Part shown: positions 37,530 to 54,800 of the stretch, in pieces
Layout: each line of letters starts with the position of its first letter
Position numbering within the stretch: the stretch's first letter is position 1
Assembly: GCF_037975245.1 (NCBI RefSeq)
Contig: NC_092573.1
Span: forward strand, 74,501 to 138,500
Length of the DNA: 64,000 nt
From: Apostichopus japonicus
Taxonomy: Eukaryota; Echinodermata; Holothuroidea; Aspidochirotida; Stichopodidae
Direction of reading: 5' to 3'
Translations under genes and position numbers: made by a program
The notes under the pieces: generated by a model
What the model was told of the DNA's origin: nothing
The model's database searches: none
Seen by the model: the letters and a program-made list of their open reading frames with translations, nothing else

Positions 37530-37748
37530 TAAGCTAAAATTCGCTTCTCGGCCTTTTGGCTAAGATCATATGTAGTATATATTTGTTCCCTTGCTAGGGG
37601 AATTGTGATACACAACTGACGATGATCACACAGTCACAATTTCGCCGCAAGGGGACTGGGGTTGAGAGCGGATCAGTCGTTCGGTTGTTGGTTTCGTGCC
37701 CAGGTTCTTTCATGGGTGACTTTTCTTTAAAAAGATAAGCTAAAATTC
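37530..37748 (+). mobile_element. Retroposed element with a U2 snRNA 5' head (SINE-like)
   Basis: Begins with TCGCTTCTCGGCCTTTTGG and CTAAGATCA, then GTAGTAT and TTGTTC, matching roughly the first 45 nt of U2 snRNA. It then departs completely: there is no branch-recognition GUUUAAUAUCUGAU segment, no Sm site and no U2 3' stem-loops. The body forms a long hairpin (CCCTTGC..GGGGAATTGTG with CACAATTTCGCCGCAAGGGG) and ends in TTTTCTTTAAAAAGA. A 13-bp direct repeat, TAAGCTAAAATTC, flanks it at 37530-37542 and 37736-37748, the signature of LINE-mediated insertion. It is not a functional U2 gene. A single-copy chimeric retropseudogene is the alternative to a SINE family. Confidence 0.85.
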
Positions 37749-38870
37749 TTTAAAGTCAATATTACACATCAGTGAGCTTCACTTTCCCTCCTGCATGGTA
37801 CACATGTTATTTTCTGTTTACCTTTCAACATAAACTGTACCCTTATTCATGTTCCGTTGCCAGGGGGTCATCATGTTGGAATCAATCTGGACGACTCAAA
37901 CAGAAAGGTTTTATTGAATTGTTGATCATTTTTTCTATGTTTCGATTATCTTATATATATACTAACATTTCTTAGTGTCATTTCAAGTTCACTCGCTTCG
38001 AAGTGTTCCGCCACTCAAGTCCTCCAGGTGAAAAGAGCTTCCATTTGCAATTCGTTTTACGCCTTGAAGCAAGTTTACGGAGTTGATAGTCCTGTTCTAT
38101 GTCAACATATCTCTACGGTAAATGCAGATCATCAATCTTTGCTGTTTAGCTGTGTGCATCTACGCGTAATATATAGAGAAGACACAGGCGCAAACCCCAG
38201 GGAGATCACATCGGAGTAGGCCAAATTCAGTGAAATTTGCCTCGGCTGTAATGGCTCTCCATTGTGGGTTCAAATTGCATGAGTTGCACGTTTGATTAAA
38301 CTTGATTTTCAAATTATTATCTTGTTACAATTTCTCAGTTCAAAAAATTACGTAACGTTATTCTGTATAATAAGCATTCAATGGATTGATTTATATAACG
38401 CAAATTGCTGTTAGGTTTAACGGTAGGCCTTGTAGCCTAGCCATGTTACCTATCAATATGCATGTAGGCCTACAACTTACAAGGCTACAGTAGGCTACCA
38501 AGTCAAGCATTTTAGTGACTGTTATTAAAAATGAATGCACCATTCCAAAACTAAGAGTAACCAATTACAATATAGGCAAAATATGTGACCTAACGTAAGC
38601 AAGGGCTACAGTTAAGTACAGTTTATTCTTTGTGCCGAACTAAGTTTAAGGCTATGCTAGTAATAGTAATTAGTATGTGTTATGAAGTAAGGCAGTAGGA
38701 TAATTCAATAATTGAAGATTTTCATAAAGACCATAATTCACTTTAAACTATCTTGAGGTAAAACATATGTTATCTTATCTTTGTTCACATGATTTTTTTG
38801 AACTTTAACTCATTTGCTCAAGATTGAATTAATATCTCTGATAAAAAAGTATGTTCACATTCCTTTCCAG

Positions 38871-42784
<3,914 letters not shown>

Positions 42785-43300
42785 TTTCAGGGATTTTGAA
42801 AGAGACAGTATTGATCCAAAGAACTATTCTAATAACATAACCTCAATGTTCGAAAGGTCATTTTCTAACAAGAATTTAACCCATGAAACCGGAGCCATCG
42901 ATGATATGGATTTTATCATTCTAACCAAACAACTACAGAGAAATGACAAATGCAGTGTCATTTAAGTCATCTTTTAATGGTAGAGCAATTGTTGAAGTTT
43001 AAACCTTATCAAGAGTATTTTTAAGGTTCGACCTATTCATGATAGCTTAAAAGAAGGAACCTTGCACTTCCTGTGTGTACATGTACCTAATTTTTCACTT
43101 CTTTCTCGACTGTTTCATATTTCAACATTGAACAGCGGTACTGTCTACTCTGCCAAGTATCCTTACACCAGTAATAACATAAAGCTCAGTGGATTGCTAG
43201 ATGAGACATCTTTGGCAAACGTCAGTTAGTAAACTCGGTTTGCGGTGTTTATGATCATTCATCCCTGTTTTGATTTCTGAATCAGGGAAAGAAAGATGTT

Positions 43301-43313
43301 AATAAAAAATAAA
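43301..43313 (+). promoter_or_regulatory. Candidate NDUFS7 polyadenylation signals
   Basis: Two overlapping AATAAA hexamers (43301-43306, 43308-43313) about 520 bp after the stop codon. A third AATAAA lies near 43678. Which is used cannot be told from sequence. Confidence 0.5.
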
Positions 43314-44721
43314 GCTGGTATAGCTGGTCATGATTAGATACTAAGCTTCATTCTAGTTTGCAGCTCTACATATGATAGGTCAATGGAATTTCATCCCTGT
43401 GAAGCCTTGCACTTGTAGTCGGTTGTTCATTGGAAATGAATTGTTGAGTTGTGATTTGTCGCTATAGAAAGAACATGAGATGCAGGGTTAGGTAATGTTT
43501 ATGATAGTGTGGATTCTACCATGTCAGTTCTTGGAAGGGTGTAAGTTTTAACTGGAGTGATGATAATGGCAGACTTATTGAACTTGAGGTGTCAAGGAAG
43601 CAGTGATCAAGCTGCAGTTAATAGAATCTATATTTCAAGTATTGCCGTTGACTTTTCTTCAGCTGGTGTAGAAGTGGAATAAAATTTATTGAAACAGAAC
43701 CTTCGACCTCTTTGTTATCATTTTATGTGTCTGTGTGTGTCAATCAAGTGCCATACAATTTGGTGGGAATTTGGGTCTTGACAACATTGTAAACTACCCA
43801 TGGAGTAACATTTCCTTGTTTAAAATTAATCTGATGATAAAAGTTGCCTTCATTCAGTCAAACCTGTCAAAGGATCTAGTTGTTGAAATAAGGTGTCAAT
43901 TCAATATTTATTCACCACTTGTATATGCCTTAAAAGAGACTAGGAAGTTGGTATTTTCTCTGATAGTTGTGTACCCAAAGTAGCCAACCTTGTGATTTGG
44001 TTCATGTGTTAAGTTTGTGTTTAATACAAGCTGCTAAGTTGAGTTTTTAAAGAGAATGAGACCTTACAAAGTTTGGCAACAGCACAAACCATCAATATAT
44101 CTGGCATCTCACACAGTTATTATATCGTGGTGGCATTTCTCAGTCTCATATGCAAAAGTCTAACACTCGTTTTACAAAGTAAAACAGATTTGTGGATACT
44201 TTTTCCATCATTCAGTAGTGACAAGATCATTTTCTAAAATGTACAGTACAGTCCCCCTCCTTGATACAATCCTTTATTCCCTTCTGGCCCATTCCACTAA
44301 AGTTCAGCTGCCTACATTAATCATTCCGGAACTTACACCTAGCTCTACTTACATAGATTTAAAAATATCTGATATGCCCCAGAATGCACCATTTGTTAAA
44401 AGTGTTCCTGGGGGAGGAGCCTACTATAACCAGTCAAATGAAATTTGGAATTTTCGCACCTCCGGAGTCCCCACCCCCTTTTCAGAGCCTTAAAACCCTA
44501 TGCATAATTTCAACACTAGATTATAACCAAGCAGTCCTAGTCAGCCAATGAGTTCTACAATTCCAACTTCCTGGAGATGAACCCCAGAGCCCATCTACAG
44601 CTGTTGATTTCTCCATCAGGTCACCTGCATGATTTTTTTTCACAGAAATGATTATCACCTTGTGCTGCAAATCTGCGACAATTTCACCACCAGCGAACAT
44701 TTGGTATGACTCCTACCTATC

Positions 44722-45063
44722 TCAAAACAGTGTGGTTGTCTCTGTCCAGTCATAAATGTAGTGTTCTTCATGCACTTGTGTGTGCTCGTCAATTAACTTA
44801 AAAAGGTTGGATATCTGTGAGATATACTTCTCTCGTGGTAAAGCAAATGGATTCTCTATGATGATCCCCTTAAAATAGCTGCCAAATGCAGATACGTTAA
44901 CAAAACAGCAGTTTTTGAAAATGGTGCACTGCGACAACACCCTTGTAACAGCTACAGTATTACTTGCAGTTAAATGTGTCTCAAAATATCTTTTCAGCTG
45001 ATCAGGATTGTTTGAATATTTTAGCATGCTAACAGTTTCTGAAAGTATTGGTTTATGGGACAC
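44722..45063 (-). other. Unassigned 113-codon open frame
   Basis: Runs from MSHKPILSETVSMLKYSNNP to EEHYIYDWTETTTLF. Composition is protein-like, not low-complexity, and the frame sits downstream of RPS15 on the same strand. I recognise no family, and no flanking exons or promoter support it. It may be chance or a decayed gene fragment. Confidence 0.25.
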
Positions 45064-45194
45064 ATACTAAATGACACGAAATAGAGGACGAAGTTCGGAT
45101 AATTACAAATAAGAAAGATGGTCACCTAGAAACAAGAAGATAAATCAGAGCAAGACAGGAGGAAACAACTGCTGATTTCTTTTGAACAAAGGAG

Positions 45195-45200
45195 TTTATT
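45195..45200 (-). promoter_or_regulatory. RPS15 polyadenylation signal
   Basis: AATAAA in the minus sense, 56 bases after the RPS15 stop; the short 3' UTR is usual for ribosomal-protein genes. Confidence 0.8.
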
Positions 45201-45255
45201 AATCCTCTATTAATAGCAATGAAAGTTGACTGAAACCATCAAGTTTTGGATTTAT

Positions 45256-48964
<3,709 letters not shown>

Positions 48965-48980
48965 TTTTGCCTAATATGCT

Positions 48981-48988
48981 AAAGAGGG
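48981..48988 (-). promoter_or_regulatory. Putative 5' TOP transcription start of RPS15
   Basis: CCCTCTTT on the minus strand, 17 bases before the ATG, preceded by GCG. Terminal oligopyrimidine starts are general for ribosomal-protein mRNAs; the exact start nucleotide is inferred. Confidence 0.55.
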
Positions 48989-49753
48989 CGCTATACTGAA
49001 AAGCTCGCGCAGTTTACAATACATAGGTTGCAGGGAAATCTAGGTTTGGTCTTGTGGAGCTGCTAACAACTTACTGACAAGTAGCATAATGCATGACTGT
49101 GGGACCCCTCCACCCGTCCCCTCTCCTTGCCGCCACTATCACCAGGTAAGCTCCCCGTCACTGGTAGGCTGTTTTTCGCAATATTTTTCTTTATACAAGC
49201 CGGGCTTCGATACTCACCAGTAAACAAAGTTACTTAAAGGGTGTGAAGAGTGAAGACTCGCGCAAAAAGAAACGTCCAAATGCCGGTAATCTGACCTAGC
49301 TTCGAATGAGGTGTAAGAGAAGTGTTAGACACCACCATCGATCCCAGAAAATACACACACAGCTTGATACCGTCGGTAATTAGACACTATAGCAGTGTTC
49401 TCCGCAGGTCATTTTTTTGTCCGGGTGGCAATCGCCGTCCTGGGGGTAATCGCCGTCCTGGGGGAGGGGTCTAAGGGGAGGGGGTGTCCCCCTCCGCTTT
49501 GGAAAATTTTTGCCCTCCGAAGGTGGGCTAGACGCCAAATGGTGCAATATTTGGTGCTATATTTGCCTTGCATGTATCTCCAGGAATTGCTATCTTTTAG
49601 GCAGTGTTTTAAATTTTCTCTTACGTTTGCCAAATGACAAAAAATAAGAACACTTCAAAATTGTTGCTGAAATATGAGTAGTAATGAATAGGCCCTAAGT
49701 CCAATGAAAAATTATTCTACACTGTGCAAGGCTAACCCAACACAGCCTGTGCT

Positions 49754-50103
49754 CAGGGGCGTAGCGAAGAGGTTTTGTCGGGGGGGGGTGTGGAGAATTT
49801 GATTTGCCGACGGATCTGGAAGTGGTGACTGAAATGGGGGAGGGGTCTAAGGGGAGGGGGTTTTCCCTTTGGAAAATTTTTAGTTTTGAAACGTCCTTAG
49901 ATGCAATCTGGTGCATATTTTAAGTCAAATTTGGCACGGAAGAAGCTCCCTTTCTCCTTTTCTCTATTCAGCTTTCCTTCTTTCTTCCCCTTCCGCTCTC
50001 TTCACCTTTTCTCCTTTTGCCGACAGACCCAAAATTTGCCGACAGCGACCAAATTATTGGGGGGTGTGACACCCCCCACACTCCCCCGCTCGCTACGCCC
50101 CTG
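49754..50103. mobile_element. hAT-type miniature element, 350 bp, nested
   Basis: Ends CAGGGGCGTAGCGA and TCGCTACGCCCCTG are perfect 14-bp inverted repeats flanked by the exact 8-bp duplication CCTGTGCT (49746-49753 and 50104-50111). The interior has GGGGAGGGGTCTAAGGGGAG and a poly-G/poly-C pair. Confidence 0.93.
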
Positions 50104-50819
50104 CCTGTGCTTGACTGGGATAACTGCCAAGTTCAGGCATATCAACCAATTATCAGTCCTATATTAGACAGATGCACACAATGAATGAAAGAATGATAAA
50201 TAGATGATCAAATAACAAATTAGTCTTTATTTATTTCAACACCAACAGGATAACAATTGCAGTGAGAAAGTTGAAAAGAAATAAAGTTTATCAACTTCAT
50301 GACTTTTGAAGTTCGTAAAAACCCGTCCATTTACAACATTCACTGTATAGAGAACAAAACTCTGAAAATCAGTAGAGAAATTACCAATTGTGTACGAAAA
50401 GTAGGTTGGCACACCTTTCAAATTTTACGAAAGCTCGAGCAAAATACTTTCGAAAAATTCACGCGAAACTGGCATTTCGTGCTAAATGCAACTAATTTCA
50501 TGTAAACAAGGCTCTAGTACACCCATTTATGAATTAACCATAAGACCACATCTGGTGTTGAGCGGCAGAAAAAGAAAGTATTTTCTAAAATTTTCACAAA
50601 GAAAGGAAAAATTACTATCCTACCATAGTTAAGTGTATAGTAAATAGCCTAACCACTTCGTCGGTTACGGATCTCACGTAACAACAAAAACACAACTTAA
50701 ATTGTATTTTGCGAAGTTGACGTTCTCTACAAGGACATGGAAACAATATTTAGCATTTAGTTAATCATGCCAAGTGGCCTAAAACATGGGATTGCACGTT
50801 TTACTTTCATAAAGATGGC

Positions 50820-51202
50820 CAGTGGCGTAGGAAGGTACTTTTGAGTGGGGGGGGGGGCTGAAGACTGATGGCCGGCCTGGGGGAGGGGTCTAAGGGGAGG
50901 GGGTTTCCCCCTCCCCTTTGGAATTTTTTGCATTTCCAGGTAGCCTCAGATGCAATTTGGTGCAATATAGCACAATTCAACCCACCCACTCCATTTTGTA
51001 AACTTAATTTTGTATTTTCACCAGGCTTTATAGATGCAATTTGGTGCTCCAAATGAGATTTTTTTTTCTCATTTAGAAATGAAAAAGGGGTTTTCTGACC
51101 TGCGAAGCGGGGGGTGGGGGCGGAATGATACTTCCGCCCCTCCACATTTTTCACTGGGGGGGGGGGCTGGCGCCCCCCAGCCCCCCGGTTCCTACGCCCT
51201 TG
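50820..51202. mobile_element. hAT-type miniature element, 383 bp, nested
   Basis: Ends CAGTGGCGTAGGAA and TTCCTACGCCCTTG (two mismatches) lie within the exact 8-bp duplication AAGATGGC (50812-50819 and 51203-51210). It shares the GAGGGGTCTAAGGGGAGGGG motif with the neighbouring elements and ends in GGGGGGCTGGCGCCCCCCAG, itself a near-palindrome. Confidence 0.92.
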
Positions 51203-51724
51203 AAGATGGCCATACTGTAGCTATTGAGGCCTTGATATCGTGCTATGTCTGTATGGTATAGACTGTGCCTGGTGTATCATGGGGAATAGATTGTTTTGTT
51301 CATGCGAAGGAGTCAGTTGGCTTGAGGTGTGTTTTACTTACCCTAATGTTACGGGATATTTACCTACTTTTCTTGAACGTATAAGATAATATTTCGCATA
51401 ACTTTACCGATCCTTTACTGACTGACCTAATTAATTCTTGAGTGGAGCCAAAATAGTTTACTCCATGAAAAGTTTTTTTGGAAACGTGCCAAAAATGTTA
51501 AAAAACAGGTGTTAGACGGGGTTGTTTTGCAAGGTACCTTGGAAAACTCGAAACACATGAAGCCAGCCTACCGTGATATTCAAGTAGGGTTAAACACTGC
51601 AGTTTTAAACTGATGTACGTATCGTGCACGCTGTTCATTGTTAGGCATTCTAGAAACGGGACTTTGCCGAACGTAGTTTGTTTCATAATATCGACAGTTT
51701 TGTAAATCGTCGCGGCCGCGGCAG

Positions 51725-53447
51725 CAGTGGCGTCGCCAAGGGGGGGCCAGGGGGGGCACGTGCCCCCCTGTAAAACCTAGTGCCCCCCCGAGTGCCCCCC
51801 CATCTGAGATTTGGGTTGGTAAAAAAATATATATATATATTTTGTTATATTCAACTCCCATCATCTGAGTTGGACAAAGAAGCACAGTATAATTTGTATT
51901 TTCTTCAAATGATCTGCGAAAAAATGAACAAGTTTATCCTTGAACGTCGGGTATCGAAGTCGTAACCCGCGCCATCACAACAGGTGTCGATATTTACATT
52001 GAATGTGTCAGTGCTCACGCCATACCAGCGGATATACAAGTCCGCTTCGCGAGCTATATGACTGTGAGAAGGGAGGGTACTGCAATATGTTGCTTAGTCT
52101 GGGGTTCACAGGTTAGGAGCTGACGAAATGTGAGAATGTGAGGGTCCGCAGGCTCCATACTTGCCTATATTTGTGGACCCATATATTAACCCTGTTGTGT
52201 AGGGGGTGCAGAGGTCATTTGAGGTCAGATGCTTGTAGGAACAAATGGCGAATGTTCACACCTGCATACTGAGCCATACTCGATGTGTGATCAAACTTTG
52301 GATTGCATGGTGAGATCCCTGATAGGAGCCAATAACGATGCTGGAACCTGTTACATCTTAATAGATAATGGGCGAAAACGAGAAGGACAAGAAAGGAGTC
52401 GGGGTCATGCACACATTAATTCAACAAATGTAGGTTCTATTGATAGGGTTAGGCATAATATCGACAGCATGTGGTTCATATCCTCTGCAAAATTCTGCGC
52501 CTTGTTAAAATCATTACCTCAAAAACAGCAATTTCTGGAGATATCTTCAGATCGAATTTAGCATCAAATGTGGCAGCATTTTGCATCTAGCCCATCCTCC
52601 GTATGCGAAAATTTTCCAAAGGGGAGGGGGGGGGGCAGTGGCGGCGGAACCGGGGGGCTTGGGGGCTCAGCCCCCCAATGAAAAAGTTGAAGGGGCAAAT
52701 GCATGATAAGCCCCCCCCCCCCCCAATATTTACCAAGGCTCCGAAACGTGCATCTGCCCATTTTTCAATGCATACTTGTCGATCTGTCCGATGCACACGT
52801 ATACTATATAGGTGTAATAATTTTACAAAATGCTGGGGGACCCTCGGCCTGTCCCCTGGCTATAGACCATATTGTCACCCCAACCGCGTCTTCACGCCCC
52901 GTGAAAAGTGGAAGCAGTGAGTGTGAGTACCGGTAAGCGCAACACAACTTCGTCTTAGGCCAATGACTTGCTTCATTTCAGCCAGTTCTCCAACATCCCC
53001 TTACTACACTCAAAAACGTCTTTGCGAGTACACTACGAGTAATAGCTACTCTCTTAAAACACCATCGAATATACAAATTACAATGTTTTTACAGACTTTT
53101 ACGTGCAATCTGAGAAATTGCATGGGCTTGAGACCAATATTTTAGGGCTAGGTATTCGCAGCATAAAACACTCGGGAAGTGCCGTTTCCGGCCATCTGGG
53201 GGTTTGAAAAACCCAAAATTTTCTTGTACGCTCCGCGCCAACCGATGGTGGCGCTCCGCTTAGATAGTCTCTACACATTAGCCCCCCCCCCCAATAATTT
53301 TCCCGTTCCGCCGCGCCTGGAGGGGCACCCCTCCCCTTAGACCCCTCCCCAGGACGTTGATCCGTATCCACCTAAGTGCCCCCCCCATCAAATGATGGTG
53401 CCCCCCCTGTGCCCCCCCCCAGACTGAAAAGTCTGGTGACGCCACTG
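51725..53447. mobile_element. hAT-type element, 1723 bp, nested and itself interrupted
   Basis: Ends CAGTGGCGTCGCCA and TGGTGACGCCACTG (one mismatch) lie within the exact 8-bp duplication CGCGGCAG (51717-51724 and 53448-53455). The left part begins with a poly-G/poly-C hairpin-like stretch. The interior includes several frames of up to 110 codons but no recognisable transposase. A further element interrupts it at 52636-53319. Confidence 0.9.
52636..53319. mobile_element. hAT-type element, about 684 bp, fourth nesting level
   Basis: Ends CAGTGGCGGCGGAAC and GTTCCGCCGCGCCTG form imperfect inverted repeats (13 of 15). It sits in a GGGGAGGGG run of the host element: sequence on either side resumes the shared AAAGGGGAGGGG / GGGGCACCCCTCCCC context. 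The 8-bp duplication cannot be read exactly because the target is a G run. Confidence 0.78.
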
Positions 53448-54788
53448 CGCGGCAGAAACAAAACATGTAGTTTCGATCAAATTCGTCACTCTTAAAGAAT
53501 ATGAGTGACTTTTAGAAAATGTTTGACGAGGTGCCAGTGTATTTTTTTTGTCCGGGCGGCCGAGTTTTTCGTCCGGGCGGTAGCTTTATGTCCGGGCGCT
53601 AGCCAGCCTTTTCAAATTTTGTCCGGGCGGCGCGCCCGGACAAAACCGGTAGTGGAGAACACTGCTATAGTGTACAGTCAGTACATACAGCTGCGGTCAA
53701 TACCCACAGCACATTGTACAAACGTTACAGCGATGGACATCCCAGGTCTAGCTAAAGATAACAAGGTATCACGTTCATTACTGTCTGCATTTTGTAGCGA
53801 CACGAACAAAATGTCACTTGCAAGCAACAGAAAGTTAACAAAAGGTTTGGGGCGAGTCTTCAATGCCTTTAAGTGTTCAGGTTCACCTTATCTCAATATA
53901 TTGCACCGGTATTCTGTACTGAAAAAAAAACCATAGCAAATTTGTACATTATATACTTCGATTCGATGGTTCTGAATACATTTCGTTTGGCACAACCATA
54001 CTCGACATTCATTCCCCCTATAAACCTATGCCATCTACCCCACCATTTTCACATAAAATTTGGCAATGGTTCGAGATTGGTGGTGGAGCAGGAGTTAGAC
54101 AAGTCTTTTGTGTTGAAAATGGCAGTCTTTGACTTTCTTGTACCCGTGTGATAAGCACTGCTGTGTAAAAAAATTAAGACGGGAAGTGATCACTTTCCCG
54201 CGGACCCACTGTGGTAGGCCCTGCTTACACTGGTAACTACAGTATGTATGTATGTACTATTCCCCATCATTTAATTCTAACATAAATCCTAGTGTTTTGT
54301 TACTGTGGTGATCACCGTCTTTCTTTCTTCTTCTTTTTTTTTTTGTCTTCCTTTCTCTCTGTTTTCCTCCTCATAATTATCGCTAGTTTTAAACATATTA
54401 CTATTAGAGCATTGTTTACGTTGGGTTTTTTCTCTTGTGTGCGTTCCAAGGCATGGTAACACTGATTCTCTGATTTTGTACGTTCATTCATAGTTCATAC
54501 CATAGAAATTGATGGTTCATACACCGGTTTAGTTTTCAATTAGGAGCGTTAGTATGTATGAGAGTAACTTAGTGTACATGTATGGTTATCATATCACTTG
54601 TGACAAGCCTAACCACTATTATACTCTTTGAACGCCAGTCTCCCGGCGTAACGATCGAGAACTGATGAACGTATAATTATAAAGAATGTTCAGGCCTATA
54701 TCAAAGTGAATGGTATCAGTTTCGGTTCCTTCGTAGTTGAATGTAACCGTTCTCTTTTGATGTGGTGCTGAAATACGGTCGTAGAATA

Positions 54789-54800
54789 ATGACAACACAG
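54789..54800 (+). CDS. MLLT1/MLLT3: YEATS gene coding exon 1 (MTTQ)
   Basis: ATGACAACACAG followed by the donor GTAATATTC. Joining to exon 2 gives [14 protein letters not shown], which aligns with the human ENL start MDNQCTVQVRLELGH, where the first exon also encodes four residues. Phase 0. Confidence 0.85.

Larger units (their letters stand above)
29747..38870. other. Region between endophilin-A and NDUFS7
   Basis: The genes on either side point away from each other, so both promoters and their 5' UTR exons should lie here. I could not place them. Recognisable content is the hAT-type element at 31456-32909, the 206-bp element at 34828-35033, an inverted repeat at 36827-37074 and the U2-headed retroposon at 37530-37748. 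TAGGCCTA-type words cluster near 33700-34080 and 38420-38490. Confidence 0.8.
42785..45194. other. NDUFS7 3' UTR and convergent intergenic space
   Basis: Contains the candidate polyadenylation signals and, on the minus strand, one unexplained 113-codon frame (44722-45063). Nothing else is recognisable. Confidence 0.75.
49390..53667. mobile_element. 4.28-kb non-autonomous DNA transposon inside the TTAA element
   Basis: Ends TAGCAGTGTTCTCC and GGAGAACACTGCTA are perfect 14-bp inverted repeats, with a looser match beyond (both continue into TTTTGTCCGGG). Compared with the intact miniature copy (GACACTAGTGTACAG), only a TA is duplicated, so TA is the simplest target-site duplication. If the end is CAGTG, flanks show a shared CTATAG instead. 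The right subterminal region (53549-53642) has several GTCCGGGCG copies. Its own sequence is about 1.8 kb once nested elements are removed, and no transposase is seen. Superfamily unresolved. Confidence 0.8.
49234..53872. mobile_element. TTAA-flanked miniature element, copy 2, split by nested insertions
   Basis: The left part (49234-49389) and right part (53668-53872) together align with the intact copy at 14806-15180. Outer ends TTAAAGGGTGTGAAG and CTTCAATGCCTTTAA keep the TTAA duplication. Shared internal stretches include ATGCCGGTAATCTGACC, TGTTAGACACCACCATCGAT and CAGTCAGTACATACAGCTG. The interruption falls in GACACTAGTGTACAG. Confidence 0.88.
48965..54788. other. Region between RPS15 and the YEATS gene
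   Basis: Divergent gene starts flank it, with nested transposons filling 49234-53872. No additional gene is supported. The promoters should lie near 48990 and before 54789. Confidence 0.8.

Noticed and set aside
37541-37585. Functional U2 snRNA gene
   Set aside because: Only the first 45 or so bases match; the Sm site and 3' stem-loops are absent, and target duplications flank the chimera.
38028-38219. Possible NDUFS7 first exon after CCTCCAG/GTGAAAAG
   Set aside because: No upstream ATG reads through in the needed frame; an in-frame stop intervenes.
42787-42965. Extension of NDUFS7 past the TAA
   Set aside because: The frame from 42759 is out of register with the conserved coding sequence; the product ends at LWYRK, matching the family C-terminus.
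52229-52561. 110-codon frame inside the 1723-bp nested element
   Set aside because: No zinc-finger, RNase H-like catalytic or dimerisation motif of hAT transposases is recognisable.
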